Program-made: the position numbers and the translations under genes
Shown: piece after piece, positions 1-10,682 of the stretch
Numbering within the stretch: the stretch's first letter is position 1
Layout of the letters: each line of letters starts with the position of its first letter
Notes under the pieces: model-generated
Databases searched by the model: none
What the model was told of the DNA's origin: nothing
The model's input: only the letters and a program-made list of their open reading frames with translations
Origin: Haematococcus lacustris
Lineage: Eukaryota; Chlorophyta; Chlorophyceae; Chlamydomonadales; Haematococcaceae
Length of the DNA stretch: 64,000 nt
Direction: 5' to 3'
Assembly (NCBI GenBank): GCA_030144725.1
Contig: JASKMD010000008.1
Span: 15,284,716 to 15,348,715 of the forward strand

Positions 1-25
1 CTGTCCGTTTGTCCCCTCTCCGCAG

Positions 26-572
26 GTGACCCCTGCAAAAAAGTGCAGGCGGGCGGCCCCCTCTTTGTCTTTCCCTCCTGGTCATGTGGACTGAGGGTGG
101 AGGGCAGATCCACGTGCACAAGTAAGGGAATGGGAGGGAATGGGAGTGCTGGACTGCAACTGCGACCAGACGCAGTTACAGCACATGGGGCACGTGGGGT
201 TGCAACAGATGGGGGGGATCTGGGATCTCATTTTTGGGGGGTGGGGGGTTGAGGGGGGGGTGCTGGGGGGGGTATTGGGGGGGTGTTGGGGGGGTGTTAA
301 GGGGGTGTTAAGGGGGTGTTGGGGGGGTGTTGTTTGGGTGTTGGGGTTTAAGGTTGGGGAGTAAGGATGGGCGTGGTGACAGTAGGTTTTAGACATGTTT
401 TGGTGGCATGCCTCCCATGGTTACCCCCCTGGCTGCCCCAGGCGATGAAGCGGTCAGCAGCCCCCTGGCCCCAGTGAGTGTGGACCTCAGCATCCCCGCC
501 ACCAGCTACGCGATGTCAGTGGTGCGGTTGCGGTGCCTGGACCCCAGCCACTTGGACTTGGATTTCTTGTAG
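26..572 (+). CDS. 3' end of an unrecognised split gene
   Basis: Two exons can be joined in frame: 26-121 (acceptor CGCAG at 21-25, donor GTAAGG at 122) and 442-572 (acceptor CCCAG, stop TAG at 570-572). The split codon is A at 121 plus GC at 442-443, giving Ser, and the frame then stays open to the stop. The last 40 residues include the stretch IPATSYAMSVVRLR. This weakly recalls the beta-sandwich C-terminus of family 51 arabinofuranosidases, which end on a proline/serine-rich strand before the last hydrophobic strand, but the match is too short for a name. The 320-base intron is G-rich (GTTGGGG runs at 235-345). The start lies outside the window. Confidence 0.5.
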
Positions 573-1525
573 TTAGGGCCCGGTGCGGCGGCAGCAGGGT
601 GGCCCCACACCAGCCATGTCGGGACCTCCAATGGGAGCTGGCGCCCTGCCCCTCACCTACCACCTACCCAGCACGGCAGCAGGCTGGCCCCACGCCAGCC
701 CCGACTGGCCCTCGGTAGCCAGGCAAGCGCACAGCCAGCAGCCCCAGCCCCAGGAGCCAGCCGCTGCACAGCCCCAGGACCTGGCGCCCTGCCCCTCACC
801 CAGCAAGCCAGGGCAGCAGCAGCAGCAGGGCAGTGAAGCAAGGGCTCCTAGCTGGATCTGAACCATAGCGCAGCACTGGTCATGTGGCGCCATCATGGGA
901 TGGGACGGAGGAGGAGGAGGAGGAGGAGGAGGAGGAGGAGGAGGAGCTGGTGGTGGTGGTGCCAGCTGGAGCTGTGCTCATAGCCTCAGTGGGCCTGCAC
1001 CGCCTGCCCACTGTGAGGACGGGCCAGGCCTGGGCAGCAAGGGGCTGCAGGGGACTGTACACCTATGGCCGTGGGGAGCATAGCGCCTTCGGGGCTGCAA
1101 TGTGTGAGTGTGGTGGCTGGGTGGATGTTACGGCAGGCTTGGCCAGGGCCATCACGAGTTCATCACCATTGCAGTTGCCCACAGCATGGCAGCCAGGAAA
1201 TGTGGTTGAATGGAAGAGAGGTGCATGAACTCATTGTTCAAGCAGCAACCACATGTCAGTTTAGGAAGGGTGTTGTGTGAGACCAGTTGTTCGGATGTCA
1301 AGGCGCATGGCACATATGAGGCCATCACTTATATGAGCTTGGTGGCTGAGTCACGGTCACTGTGGCCTTCATAGCATCATCCGGCTGGGTGGGGGCCCAG
1401 CCCGGCTGGGAGGAGTTATCATATTGAAAGGTGGTGGTGGTAAGCACATGGTGCACAGCAGGGGTGGGCAAGGCCAATCAATGCAGTTTGATGTCTGCAC
1501 ATGTAAGCTGGGCTGCACATGCAAG
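573..1525. other. intergenic stretch with a GGA repeat
   Basis: No gene is supported. It holds a CAG/CCAG-rich stretch (620-840) with accidental Pro/Ala/Gln frames and a (GGA)n microsatellite at about 905-946. From about 1430 the sequence leads into the GGGCT minisatellite. Confidence 0.5.
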
Positions 1526-1927
1526 CTGGGCTGGGCTGGGCTGGGCTGGGCTGGGCTGGGCTGGGCTGGGCTGGGCTGGGCTGGGCTGGGCTGGGCTGGG
1601 CTGGGCTGGGCTGGGCTGGGCTGGGCTGGGCTGGGCTGGGCTGGGCTGGGCTGGGCTGGGCTGGGCTGGGCTGGGCTGGGCTGGGCTGGGCTGGGCTGGG
1701 CTGGGCTGGGCTGGGCTGGGCTGGGCTGGGCTGGGCTGGGCTGGGCTGGGCTGGGCTGGGCTGGGCTGGGCTGGGCTGGGCTGGGCTGGGCTGGGCTGGG
1801 CTGGGCTGGGCTGGGCTGGGCTGGGCTGGGCTGGGCTGGGCTGGGCTGGGCTGGGCTGGGCTGGGCTGGGCTGGGCTGGGCTGGGCTGGGCTGGGCTGGG
1901 CTGGGCTGGGCTGGGCTGGGCTGGGCT
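1526..1927. repeat. (GGGCT)n pentamer minisatellite, about 80 units
   Basis: About 400 bases of the perfect pentamer CTGGG/GGGCT, reading as Trp-Ala-Gly-Leu-Gly in all + frames and Pro-Ser-Pro-Ala-Gln in all - frames. The long open frames here are products of the repeat. Runs of GGG every 5 bases could form G-quadruplexes. Confidence 0.95.
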
Positions 1928-2166
1928 GGTGCTGGTGCTGGTGCTGGTGCTGGTGCTGGTGCTGGGCTGCCCACCCCTCCTGCTGCCCCCCCCTGGCAGC
2001 AGCTGGCAGCTGCTGCTGGTGCCGCTCCTGGGCTGCCCACCCCTCCTGCTGCCCCCCCCTGGCAGCAGCTGGCAGCTGGTGTTGGTGCCGCCCCTGGGCT
2101 GCCCACCCCTCCTGCTGCCCCCCCCTGGCAGCAGCTGGAAGCTGGTGCTGGTGCCGCCCCTGGCAT
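1928..2166. repeat. (GGTGCT)n and three 66-bp direct repeats
   Basis: Six to seven GGTGCT hexamers (1928-1963) are followed by three copies of a 66-bp unit starting GGGCTGCCCACCCC near 1963, 2029 and 2096. The same unit is found three times, inverted, at about 5970-6192, so it belongs to the arms of the large inverted repeat. Confidence 0.85.
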
Positions 2167-3741
2167 GCTCACCCCTCCATCTAAGCAGCAGGGGGCCACA
2201 GCGGAGCTGAACACAAGCTCGACACGCAAGCGGAACATGGAGGGATCGGACCCAACATGTCGAGCAAGGTAACGTAGCAATGGCATACACACCTTGTGAG
2301 GCATTGCAGAGTGGCCAGACAAACAGTACTGCTCACGACGGGGGTCAAGCATCGCAGCAACCTTGCATGTTTCCGAGCATGGGTGGAGTGGCGCTGTTAC
2401 ATCGGTTTGGCATGCAATGTGAACCGTTTTGACTGCGGCGACTGTCCCTCACTATGTGCAGGTGCTCCTGGGCCACGTAGGTCGCGGCGGTCTCTCGCGG
2501 CGAGGCCCGCATGAGCAAAAAAGGCATGAATTTGAATGTGAAGATTTGAGCCGCCATAGCACCCAGCACACTGCACAGTATTTAATGATACAGGTTGCAC
2601 CGCATAGCTAACGGAGTCTTCAATCCAGTGATGTGCGAAACATAGATAGAAACTACATGGCTGAGACGCGGCGTCGTTTTGATTACCAGGGGTCGGTTTC
2701 CTGTCATTTTCTGTTAGTTGGAGACACCTGAATTTTACATGCCAAAACATCAGAGCTGGAAGGCTTTGACCCTCAGGGGTCAGGCAATAGTGTAGGTGGT
2801 AGGTCAGGCGTTCCCAACTACCTGAAAACCACCCCCCTGTGATAGGAAGCCCGTATCTCCGCAGCCACTCAGTTAAAAATATATGTAAACAGTGCTTTAA
2901 ACAGAGGAGACTCAAAGCTACGAGATGGCCGACGCAGCAAAAACTATCTCGCTCTCAGCGGTGCTCAGTGCCTGCCCAAAGATCGACATTTGAATTCATG
3001 CGATTTTGCCTCATGCGAGGCGCGCCACACTAGCACGCTTCGCCACACTGTTGTGAGCTGGCACCTGCAACGCGCAGCAGCAGTCGGAACATGATTTGAT
3101 TTTGGCATGTGGACGCGACGACGGCAGTCGTGACGACTGGATACCACTATTAGCATTTGGAGCTGCTGCTGGCGCTGGTGCATTCCCGGCTGCTCTACTA
3201 CGCTTAACAAGGTGCTAGGTGCAGTACGTGGTGTTGTCTCACCTTGCTTTGCTGCCCTCGACTTGTTAGCTGCAGGTGCCTCACGCTTCCGTGACGTGCT
3301 TGCCGCTGCCTGCTGTGCTTGCCGCTGCCAGCTCAGGGATGGTGCCTGCAGGTGTCAGCTGCTGCTGAGGGGGCGCAGCTGCGGCGACCTTCCCACGGAT
3401 GTGGGTGCACACGTGGCTTTGTAGCTTGGGCACCCTCCAGCTCGTGTGTACCTCCTGCTTGTGAAACTGGAGGTATGATTGAAGCTGCTTTCCTGTCATC
3501 TTCATTGCCTCCTCAACAGTCGTGTGGCTAAAATCACGCCCCCCAAAGGCAAGGGCATGGGCCGCTGCAAGCCGCTCTTGGCACGCATGGTCACTAGATG
3601 GCACGCATGGTCTCTAGATGCAACCTGACGGTGCTCAAGCAGTGGTGAGCATTATAGGGTGCAGTCCTGGCTGCTGGCCTCCCCACAGGGCCCTCTTGAG
3701 TTGGAATGAAGATGTCTGTTGGTGAGGGTGCGAGGCCGGCT
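1965..3741 (+). repeat. left arm of a 4.2-kb inverted repeat
   Basis: This arm is the reverse complement of 4394-6170 with an axis sum of 8135: GTTGGAGACACCTG ending 2730 pairs with CAGGTGTCTCCAAC from 5405, and CAGGCGTTCCCAAC at 2805 pairs with GTTGGGAACGCCTG ending 5330. The inner parts (3100-3741) look nearly identical. The outer parts (2250-2900) show scattered substitutions and small indels. The arm carries the 3' part of a hAT-like element (to 2730), a 74-base spacer, and the left half of element B. Confidence 0.85.
3281..3604 (-). CDS. 107-aa SAP-like ORF, left-arm copy
   Basis: Its protein is identical to the one at 4532-4855 on the + strand. It starts MPSSDHACQERL and has a central segment around MTGKQLQSYLQFHKQ with the spacing of a SAP-type helix-turn-helix (Leu..Tyr-Leu..His....Val..Leu..His-Ile), a DNA-binding fold. 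The Ala/Pro/Gln-rich tail follows. SAP-likeness is pattern recognition, not a proven homology. Confidence 0.35.
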   Translation of the reverse strand: MPSSDHACQERLAAAHALAFGGRDFSHTTVEEAMKMTGKQLQSYLQFHKQEVHTSWRVPKLQSHVCTHIRGKVAAAAPPQQQLTPAGTIPELAAASTAGSGKHVTEA

Positions 3742-4430
3742 GGGCTGAGCTGCTCTGCCATGCTGCCCATGGGCCGGCCATGGCTATCCAGCCTTCCGTA
3801 GCCAGCCTCAGCACACCGCCTCAACACCTCCACTGAGACGGGGTGCTGCTCCAAAACCAGCAGCTGCTGCCTCTGCTTGAAGGTGAGTGGGGAGTGGTGG
3901 GGGCGGCGTTTGTGCCGGTAGTTATGCACCTGACCTTGGAGGCTGCGTTGACCAGCCCGTAGGGAGTGGTTGGTAGCTGCCCCTCTGGATGCCACCTGCT
4001 GCAAAGCCGTATGCTCACCCTGCAGGCGTTGGTGTGCTGCCTGCAGGTCGACTAAGTCGCTCTGCAACCCATCCACGGTGCCCATCAGGGACTGCTCTAC
4101 ATCCCGCAGCCGCTGCACCTCAGCCTGCAGGTCACGAATTGTCGCTTGTGCCCTACTGGCTGCAGCCTTGATGTTGATAGGGCAATGCCGATTGCCAGCC
4201 CTTAGCGAGTTGTTTAGTGCATTGAGCTGGGCAATATGGGCCTTGCTTATTCTCTTACCCATGGTTAGGGATTGAGAGGGGGTGGGTGAGTTGCTGAGCG
4301 GGGCTACGGTTGAAGGAGAGGTAGGGGAGAGGCGGTGGGGGAGGTAGGGGAGGTGGGGGAGGTAGGGGAGGTAGGGGAGAGGTAGGAGGCGAGTAGCCGG
4401 CCTCGCACCCTCACCAACAGACATCTTCAT
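3594..4430 (-). CDS. hypothetical coiled-coil protein in the palindrome centre
   Basis: A 278-codon open frame spans the unique centre and enters both arms. After a Pro/Leu/Tyr-rich head encoded by a short GGGGAGGTA repeat, a second Met begins MGKRISKAHIAQLNALNNS. This leads into a heptad-like coiled coil of about 75 residues (QATIRDLQAEVQRLRDVEQ and following), a basic patch (HNYRHKRRPHH) and a C-terminal tail coded by the left arm. The more likely start is the internal Met of MGKRIS near 4263. I do not recognise a family. It could be a TE accessory protein or a captured host fragment; the intact frame in a repeat-rich region suggests recent activity. Confidence 0.45.
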   Translation of the reverse strand: MKMSVGEGARPATRLLPLPYLPYLPHLPYLPHRLSPTSPSTVAPLSNSPTPSQSLTMGKRISKAHIAQLNALNNSLRAGNRHCPINIKAAASRAQATIRDLQAEVQRLRDVEQSLMGTVDGLQSDLVDLQAAHQRLQGEHTALQQVASRGAATNHSLRAGQRSLQGQVHNYRHKRRPHHSPLTFKQRQQLLVLEQHPVSVEVLRRCAEAGYGRLDSHGRPMGSMAEQLSPAGLAPSPTDIFIPTQEGPVGRPAARTAPYNAHHCLSTVRLHLETMRAI

Positions 4431-6192
4431 TCCAACTCAAGAGGGCCCTGTGGGGAGGCCAGCAACCAGGACTGCACCCTATAATGCTCACCACTGCTTG
4501 AGCACCGTCAGGTTGCATCTAGAGACCATGCGTGCCATCTAGTGACCATGCGTGCCAAGAGCGGCTTGCAGCGGCCCATGCCCTTGCCTTTGGGGGGCGT
4601 GATTTTAGCCACACGACTGTTGAGGAGGCAATGAAGATGACAGGAAAGCAGCTTCAATCATACCTCCAGTTTCACAAGCAGGAGGTACACACGAGCTGGA
4701 GGGTGCCCAAGCTACAAAGCCACGTGTGCACCCACATCCGTGGGAAGGTCGCCGCAGCTGCGCCCCCTCAGCAGCAGCTGACACCTGCAGGCACCATCCC
4801 TGAGCTGGCAGCGGCAAGCACAGCAGGCAGCGGCAAGCACGTCACGGAAGCGTGAGGCACCTGCAGCTAACAAGTCGAGGGCAGCAAAGCAAGGTGAGAC
4901 AACACCACGTACTGCACCTAGCACCTTGTTAAGCGTAGTAGAGCAGCCGGGAATGCACCAGCGCCAGCAGCAGCTCCAAATGCTAATAGTGGTATCCAGT
5001 CGTCACGACTGCCGTCGTCGCGTCCACATGCCAAAATCAAATCATGTTCCGACTGCTGCTGCGCGTTGCAGGTGCCACTCACAACAGTGTGGCGAAGCGT
5101 GCTAGTGTGGCGCGCCTCGCATGAGGCAAAATCGCATGAATTCAAATGTCGATCTTTGGGCAGGCACTGAGCACCGCTGAGAGCGAGATAGTTTTTGCTG
5201 CGTCGGCCATCTCGTAGCTTTGAGTCTCCTCTGTTTAAATCACTGTTTACATATATTTTTAACTAAGGGGCTGCGGAGATACGGGCTTCCTATCACAGGG
5301 GGGTGGTTTTCAGGTAGTTGGGAACGCCTGACCTACCACCTACACTATTGCCTGACCCCTGAGGGTCAAAGCCTTCCAGCTCTGATGTTTTGGCATGTAA
5401 AATTCAGGTGTCTCCAACTAACAGAAAATGACAGGAAACCGACCCCTGGTAATCAAAACGACGCCGCGTCTCAGCCACGTGGTTTCTATTTATGTTTCGC
5501 ACATCACTGGATAGAGGACTCCATCAGCTATGCGGTGAAACATGTATCATTAAATACTGTGCACTGTGCTGAGTGCTATGGCGGCTCGAATCTTGACATT
5601 CAAATTCATGTCAGTTTTGCTCATGCGGGCCTCGCCGCGACCGACCGCCGCGACCGAAGTGGCCCAGTAGCATCTGCAAACAGTCAGGGACAGTCGCCGC
5701 AGTCAAAACAATTCACATGGCACGCCAAACCGATGTAACGACGCCCCTCCACCCATGCTCGGAAGTATACAAGGCTGCTGCATTGCTTGACCGCTTCGTG
5801 AGTAGTACCTACTACCTGGCCACTCGGTAAGGCCACTCAAGGTGTGTAGGACATTGCTACGTTACCTTGCTCGACATGTTGCGTCCGATCCCTCCCGCCC
5901 GCCCTCCGCTTGCGTGTCGAGCTTGTGTCCAGCTCCGCCCTGACCCCCTGCTGCTCAGATGGAGGGGTGGGCAGCCCAGGGGCAGCACCAACACCAGCTG
6001 CCTGCTGCTGCCAGGGGGGTGCAGCAGGAGGGGGGGGCAGGTCAGGGGCAGCACCAGCACCAGCTGCCTGCCGCTGCCAGGGGGGTGCAGCAGGAGGGGG
6101 GGGCAGGTCAGGGGCAGCACCAGCACCAGCTGCCTGCTGCTGCCAGGGGGGTGCAGCAGGAGGGGGGGGCAGGTCAGGGGCAGCACCAGCAC
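4394..6192 (-). repeat. right arm of the 4.2-kb inverted repeat
   Basis: Partner of 1965-3741, separated by a 650-base unique centre. Because the arms differ by point changes outside the core, they were not produced by a simple hairpin read artefact; they have diverged since duplication. Confidence 0.85.
4532..4855 (+). CDS. 107-aa SAP-like ORF, right-arm copy
   Basis: Mirror copy of 3281-3604, giving the same 107 residues from the opposite strand. The two copies run away from the palindrome centre. Identity at the protein level in both arms points to recent duplication or gene conversion between arms. Confidence 0.35.
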   Translation: MPSSDHACQERLAAAHALAFGGRDFSHTTVEEAMKMTGKQLQSYLQFHKQEVHTSWRVPKLQSHVCTHIRGKVAAAAPPQQQLTPAGTIPELAAASTAGSGKHVTEA

Positions 6193-7013
6193 CAGGGGGG
6201 AGGGGGGAGGGGGGGGGCGGGGCTAGGAGGGGGTGGGAGGGGGTAGGAGGGCGGGGCTGGGGGTGGGAGGGGCTGGGAGGGGGTGGAAAGGTGGGGGTGG
6301 GGCTTAATAGGGGGTGAGGCTTGATAGGATAGGGAGGGCGGGGCTAGGGCTGCGAGGGGGTGGGAGGGGGTGGGAGGGTGGGGCTGGGGCTGGGAGGGGG
6401 TGGGAATGCGGGCTGGGGGTGGGGTGGGCTAGTCATTACTGCAAGGCAAAGTTGAGTCACGCCAAAGTCATTTCCAACCGGCCTGATCGATGAAATGCAG
6501 TGCTATCTTCTCCAGCAGATGCTTCGTTAAGTAATAAACAAAGTTGACACTCGAAGTTTTGCAAAGTCAGAGTGGTCAGCTCACAACATGCCGATTTGTG
6601 CAAGGGGGTCCCTTTTTCTGTGTGGCTGGCCAGAGAGAGACGCACCTTTGTCGCGTTTGCAGCAATGTCGAGTGTCAACTCGCCCAACGATGGTCTTCCG
6701 ACGCCGCCTGTACCAATGAAAAGTTCGCGGAGCGAGCCTGGCGGGCTGAAATGTGATTGTACTACTGGCTCGATGCCAGGCGCAGTTCGCTTATTGATGC
6801 CGCTACATACCACTAGTACGATTGATGGTGAGCAGCTGAGGTGTGTCCGTGATCGCTTGCGCCGGCATGGCCTCAAACACTTGAACTAACGCGCCGCTTG
6901 CCAGTAGATGCATTATAATTCGCAGCTGTCAATGTTACAAACGCTATCGAAAACGGTGCAGTATTGAGTGAGTATTTGCATGAAGATTACCAACCCCATG
7001 TTGGGACATCCTG
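5405..7013 (-). mobile_element. hAT-like element A2 (minus orientation)
   Basis: Ends are CAGGTGTCTCCAAC at 5405 and GTTGGGACATCCTG ending 7013. Read on the - strand, the left end ATGGGGTTGGTAATCTTCAT and about 500 following bases (7010-6440) match 36475-36990, and 5880-5405 matches 37390-37870. A2 and A3 are therefore copies of one element, here expanded by the 66-bp repeats (5970-6192) and a G-rich minisatellite (6193-6430). No intact transposase is seen. Confidence 0.6.
6193..6430. repeat. G-rich minisatellite (GGGAGGGGGT type)
   Basis: Degenerate tandem GGGAGGGGGTGGGAGG units. The complementary C-rich version occurs at 37075-37195 in the matching part of element A3, so the tract is part of the element. 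Confidence 0.8.
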
Positions 7014-8074
7014 AGTGGCAGGACTAGAGGTGACAAACGTAAGCGCAAAGCTTGGTGCCAGCTGGAGTCAGCCAGGCAGCCAACCGCAGCCAGGCCAACA
7101 GCAGCCAACAGCCAACAGCAGCCAACAGCAGCCAACAGCAGCCAACAGCCAACAGCCAGGCCAGGTGAAGCAGCTCACAACAACATATGGAGCAGCCATG
7201 GCTGAGCTCCTGAGTCATGGTGTGCCTGTCGAGCAGCTACTGCAGCATCTACCACGGCCTACGCCAATGCCCTGGCAAGGGCAGGGCCAGCAGCTGCAGC
7301 AGCAAGGGGCGAGGCTTTTTTGCATGCAAGATGCTTTCCTTTAGACAGTTCTTTACGACGTCGTAACGATGTAAGTACAATGCATTACCACTGCGCGACA
7401 ACGAGGCTGTCGATGACACACTTATGCCTCAGCCAACCATGCATTCTGACCATGCAAACACATAGTTACTTAGTGCCCTGCAGGCAAGCGGGCAGTGGTG
7501 CCTTGCAGGCGGGCAGATAGACGTCCCTAGCGAGCGGAGCGGGCGGAGTGAAAATCATTCCATTTAAAAAAACCTGTCTAGTCTAGTCAATCTAGCCTAG
7601 ATCTAGCCTAGATTTGACTAGCCTAGATCTAGGCTAGATCTAGGCTAGATTGCGCTCCCTAAACGCCTGATGGTAGGCACTCATGCTCCATGTCCATGTG
7701 CGTTGGGTATACTCCACATAACCCCTTTACAGCAGTTAAGTGGTCCCGCTACTAATCCCTAGTATTCCTTAATGGTTCGACTAAAGTGGAGGCCCTAGTG
7801 AGGGACGAGGGGGCTGAGCGTCAGCTAAGTATTTGAACAACATCCTGCTGCCTTGCGTTTCGTCTGGCCCCATTACCCCAGAAGAGAAGGCTGAAGTCAG
7901 ACATCCTGCCACTTCCCCACACCAATGCAATGTGAATTCAAGCGGTTGCTTTGCGACATGCATCGTTAGTTCAGCATAGGAACCAGCTTCACACATCCAC
8001 GCACACACATCCACACACCAACAGCCAGTGGAAAGTGCGAGGACGCATCGCAACCACTGCTGGCTCCTTAGCTG
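7014..8074. other. intergenic region upstream of the prolyl hydroxylase gene
   Basis: Holds a CAGCCAA/CAGCAGCCAA tandem tract (7075-7160, giving a Gln/Pro-rich accidental frame) and a cluster of CTAG-rich palindromes (TCTAGCCTAGATC and relatives, about 7590-7655). No promoter motif could be assigned with confidence. Confidence 0.4.
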
Positions 8075-9799
8075 ATGATGCGCCTTCGCTCTCAGCCAGT
8101 CGCGAGCTGGGCACGAGGAATTGTCTTGCTCATTTTGGCAGTTGCATCTACAGGCTCGGAGCTGCCGAGCGGGGTGATCACAGGCACGGGGCATACCATC
8201 GGCTTTGGTGAATTGAAGGTGCGTGTCGGGACAGCTGGACATGCAGTTTGGACGTACCACATGCTTGCACGCTGTTAGCTGTGCACAGGAAGAGTGGAGG
8301 GGTGAAGTCATCCACTTGTCATGGTCACCCCGTGCCTTCCTGCTCAAGAACTTCTTATCAGACGAAGAGTGCGACCATGTGATCAATAAAGCAAGTGTCA
8401 GTCAGCAACTTGTTGCTTATGGCTGCCATTGACAGCAGCGCTCACCAGAATCATTTACCTTACAGTACAACTATCAGTCTAATGCAGCTGTTCTTGCCCT
8501 GTTTTGCTTACATCCTCAGGCCAAGCCTATGATGGTCAAGTCTCATGTGGTAGACAGCGCATCTGGGAAGAGCGTCGACAGCCAGATTCGCACAAGCACA
8601 GGCACATTCTTCAGCAAAGGAGAGGACGACATTATTGCACGGATTGAGAAGAGGGTTGCTCAAGTCACCATGATCCCCGTTGGTCAGTGCCAGCGCCTAA
8701 GCAAATGAGTGCCCCATGCACTATTCGTAGGCGTACTTTCATGTGAACTTGGGTTTTCACAGGTCCATGTGTATGTCTACATCATGTGTTTATTAGTTGA
8801 TGGCACCCAGTTTTTAGGTCGAATAAGCTTCAGACAGCCTACAACTCTTATTACTGCCACTAAAGGCTGGGTGCTGCTTTGTGCATGCAGAGAACCAAGA
8901 AGGTTTGCAGGTCCTCAACTACCACAATGGGCAGAAATACGAGCCTCACTTTGACTTCTTCCATGACCAGCTAAACGCTGCACCTGAGAAAGGCGGTCAG
9001 CGTGTGGTTACTGTGCTCATGTACCTGTGAGTACCTGGCAGGGGCTAAGAGCGCACAGGCACCAGGCAGCAGCCATGTTTGCCATCCAAGTGCACACCAC
9101 AGCCAGCAACTGCTGCATGATCACAGTAAGTGCACGGCCATGGGTGCTGTGCTCTGGCGCCTGCGTGTGAGCAGGACCACCCCTGAGGAGGGGGGCGAGA
9201 CGGTGTTCCCCAATGCTGACAAGAAGAGCAGCGGGCCTGAGTGGAGCGAGTGCGCCAAGAAGGGGCTGGCGGTGAAGACGCTGCGCGGCGATGCCCTCAT
9301 GTTCTACTCCCTGAAGCCTGATGGCTCCAACGACCAGGCCAGCCTGCACGGCAGCTGCCCCACGCTGAAGGGTGATAAGTGGAGTGCCACCAAGTGGATC
9401 CATGTGGGCCCTATCCGGTAGGTCATGGCGCTGAAGCAGGGATCAGCCATGCTCCTGGTTTGGCCTAGTAGTAGTGGGCAGTGCTGACCTGGACCGGACC
9501 TGGACTGTTGAAGTCTTGCTGTAGCCAGCTGTGCAGAAGGCGTGTGCATGTCGCTTGCATTGGGCCTGGCACCACTGGCGAGCTGGCGGGTCATGCGTTT
9601 GCTTTGACGGCGCAGGCAAGGCGCCACCTCATCTCCAGCTCTGGCGCCCGGGGCATGTCATGATGGACACGAGCAATGCAAGGAGTGGGCATTCTTTGGA
9701 GAGTGCGAGAAGAACCCAGGCTTCATGGAGGCCACATGCAAGATGAGCTGCGGCATATGCCCTGGCTCCAAGAAGGTGCCTCTGCAAGTCACATCATAG
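8075..9799 (+). CDS. prolyl 4-hydroxylase with C-terminal ShKT domain
   Basis: Six exons: 8075-8218, 8289-8390, 8520-8682, 8891-9026, 9175-9417, 9616-9799. All phases agree and give 323 residues. It belongs to the 2-oxoglutarate/Fe(II) family that hydroxylates peptidyl proline in cell-wall and secreted glycoproteins in the ER/Golgi. The N-terminus (MMRLRSQPV...IVLLILAVAS) is a signal peptide or type II anchor. The Fe ligands are His and Asp of YEPHFDFFHD and the His of ASLHGSCP; the 2-oxoglutarate Lys is in TLKGDKWSATKW. The last exon carries a six-Cys ShKT domain (ACHDGHEQC to SCGIC), as in Chlamydomonas P4H proteins. Intron 2 appears to use a GC donor (GCAAGT at 8391); this joins INK to AKPMMVKS exactly as the family alignment expects. 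GT alternatives 4 or 6 bases further on break the frame or add a residue. Confidence 0.9.
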
Positions 9800-10423
9800 A
9801 GTAGGGGTTGCCTCAGCTCTCAGCAAGCATACAGATCATAGCATGATGGTGACGGTTTTGGATGCTGATGTTGGTTGGCTTCATCCATGACTGCATGTGA
9901 CTAGTCTTGTCCCACATGTTGTCGGTCCAGCTGAGACAACGTCTGTAGCAATGCTTGGCATACGTCTGGGTTGTTTTGTACCCATTCACCGTTGACAAGC
10001 CGTCAGCAGCTAGGCTCCTTGGCTCCCACCTCATCCCCACTGGGGCTACGGACGTCTTGCAACGAACTCCATGGTAAGATACGCAACGAAAGTGCACAAG
10101 GCTTTGACTGAAAGTACGCAAACTCCATCACCCCAGCTGATAAATCTTGGCAATTGGGGAGGGGGGGTTCTGAGCCCGTAGAACGTTGTATGTTACAAGT
10201 ATATGTAACAAGGTTGTTACCAGACCGCATGGTCAGGCGTTCCCAACATGGTGTTGGTGATCACCATGCAATTTAATGAACATACTGTTTAGTCCCGACT
10301 TTGTAACAAGTACATGTACGTAAAGCCGGTCCCTCGTAAGAAGCTGCCCCGTACGAGGTCACGTGGCAGTGTATTCATCTTCATGGTTTGGCCGTATACA
10401 CAGAATCGTGCTGCAGCTCCAAT
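9800..10423. other. intergenic region with a hAT-like end
   Basis: No gene seen. At 10234-10247 the terminus CAGGCGTTCCCAAC is followed by ATGGTGTTGGTGATCACCAT, a diverged left end of the A-type hAT-like element. No partner end is recognisable nearby. Confidence 0.45.
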
Positions 10424-10682
10424 CAGCACCTTGGCCCTCAACCTTGGGCCTTCATTGCAGTCGAACACACTAATTGTGAACCACTACAAAACAGTGTTTT
10501 TTCTGTGTGGAGTTCCCATCGCATGGCATGCACATGGCCTACACATGGCATACACATGGTCATGGTCGCCTACCACCTGAAGCATTGCCTGACCCCTTTG
10601 ACAGGGCAATGCTTAGAGTTGGCATGACAAAACATGCACTAATTGTAAGCTGATGACAGCTCAAAGTGGGGGGGGGCACACA
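10424..10682 (-). ncRNA. candidate Fanzor guide-RNA (omega RNA) block, copy 1
   Basis: This non-coding block directly follows the Fanzor stop codon. It is conserved in four places (also 39782-40040, 54985-55213, 57857-58101) and always ends CAAGGTGCTG, after which the sequences diverge. In TnpB and Fanzor elements the guide RNA is transcribed from this position, overlapping the transposon right end. The block contains direct CATGGCCTACACATGGCATACACATGG-type motifs and GTCAAAGGGGTCAGGCAATGC. RNA production is inferred, not seen. Confidence 0.45.

Larger units (their letters stand above)
2805..5330. mobile_element. element B: palindromic hAT-like element
   Basis: Bounded by perfect inverted termini CAGGCGTTCCCAAC (2805-2818) and its complement (5317-5330). 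CAGG..CCCAAC termini are typical of the hAT superfamily. The flanks are themselves part of the inverted repeat, so an 8-bp target duplication cannot be told apart from the palindrome. It contains one coiled-coil ORF across the centre and two identical 107-codon ORFs, one per arm, pointing outwards. No hAT transposase domain is visible, so it would be non-autonomous. The superfamily is inferred from termini only. Confidence 0.55.

Noticed and set aside
1424..2352. Long WAGLG- and PSPAQ-repeat frames (also at 16339-16781 and 28061-29508)
   Set aside because: A pure pentamer has no stop codon in any frame; no unique flanking domain supports a protein.
1965..6192. Hairpin-read or assembly artefact as the cause of the palindrome
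   Set aside because: The arms differ at many positions in their outer parts and the centre has 650 unique bases. An assembly problem cannot be fully excluded without reads.
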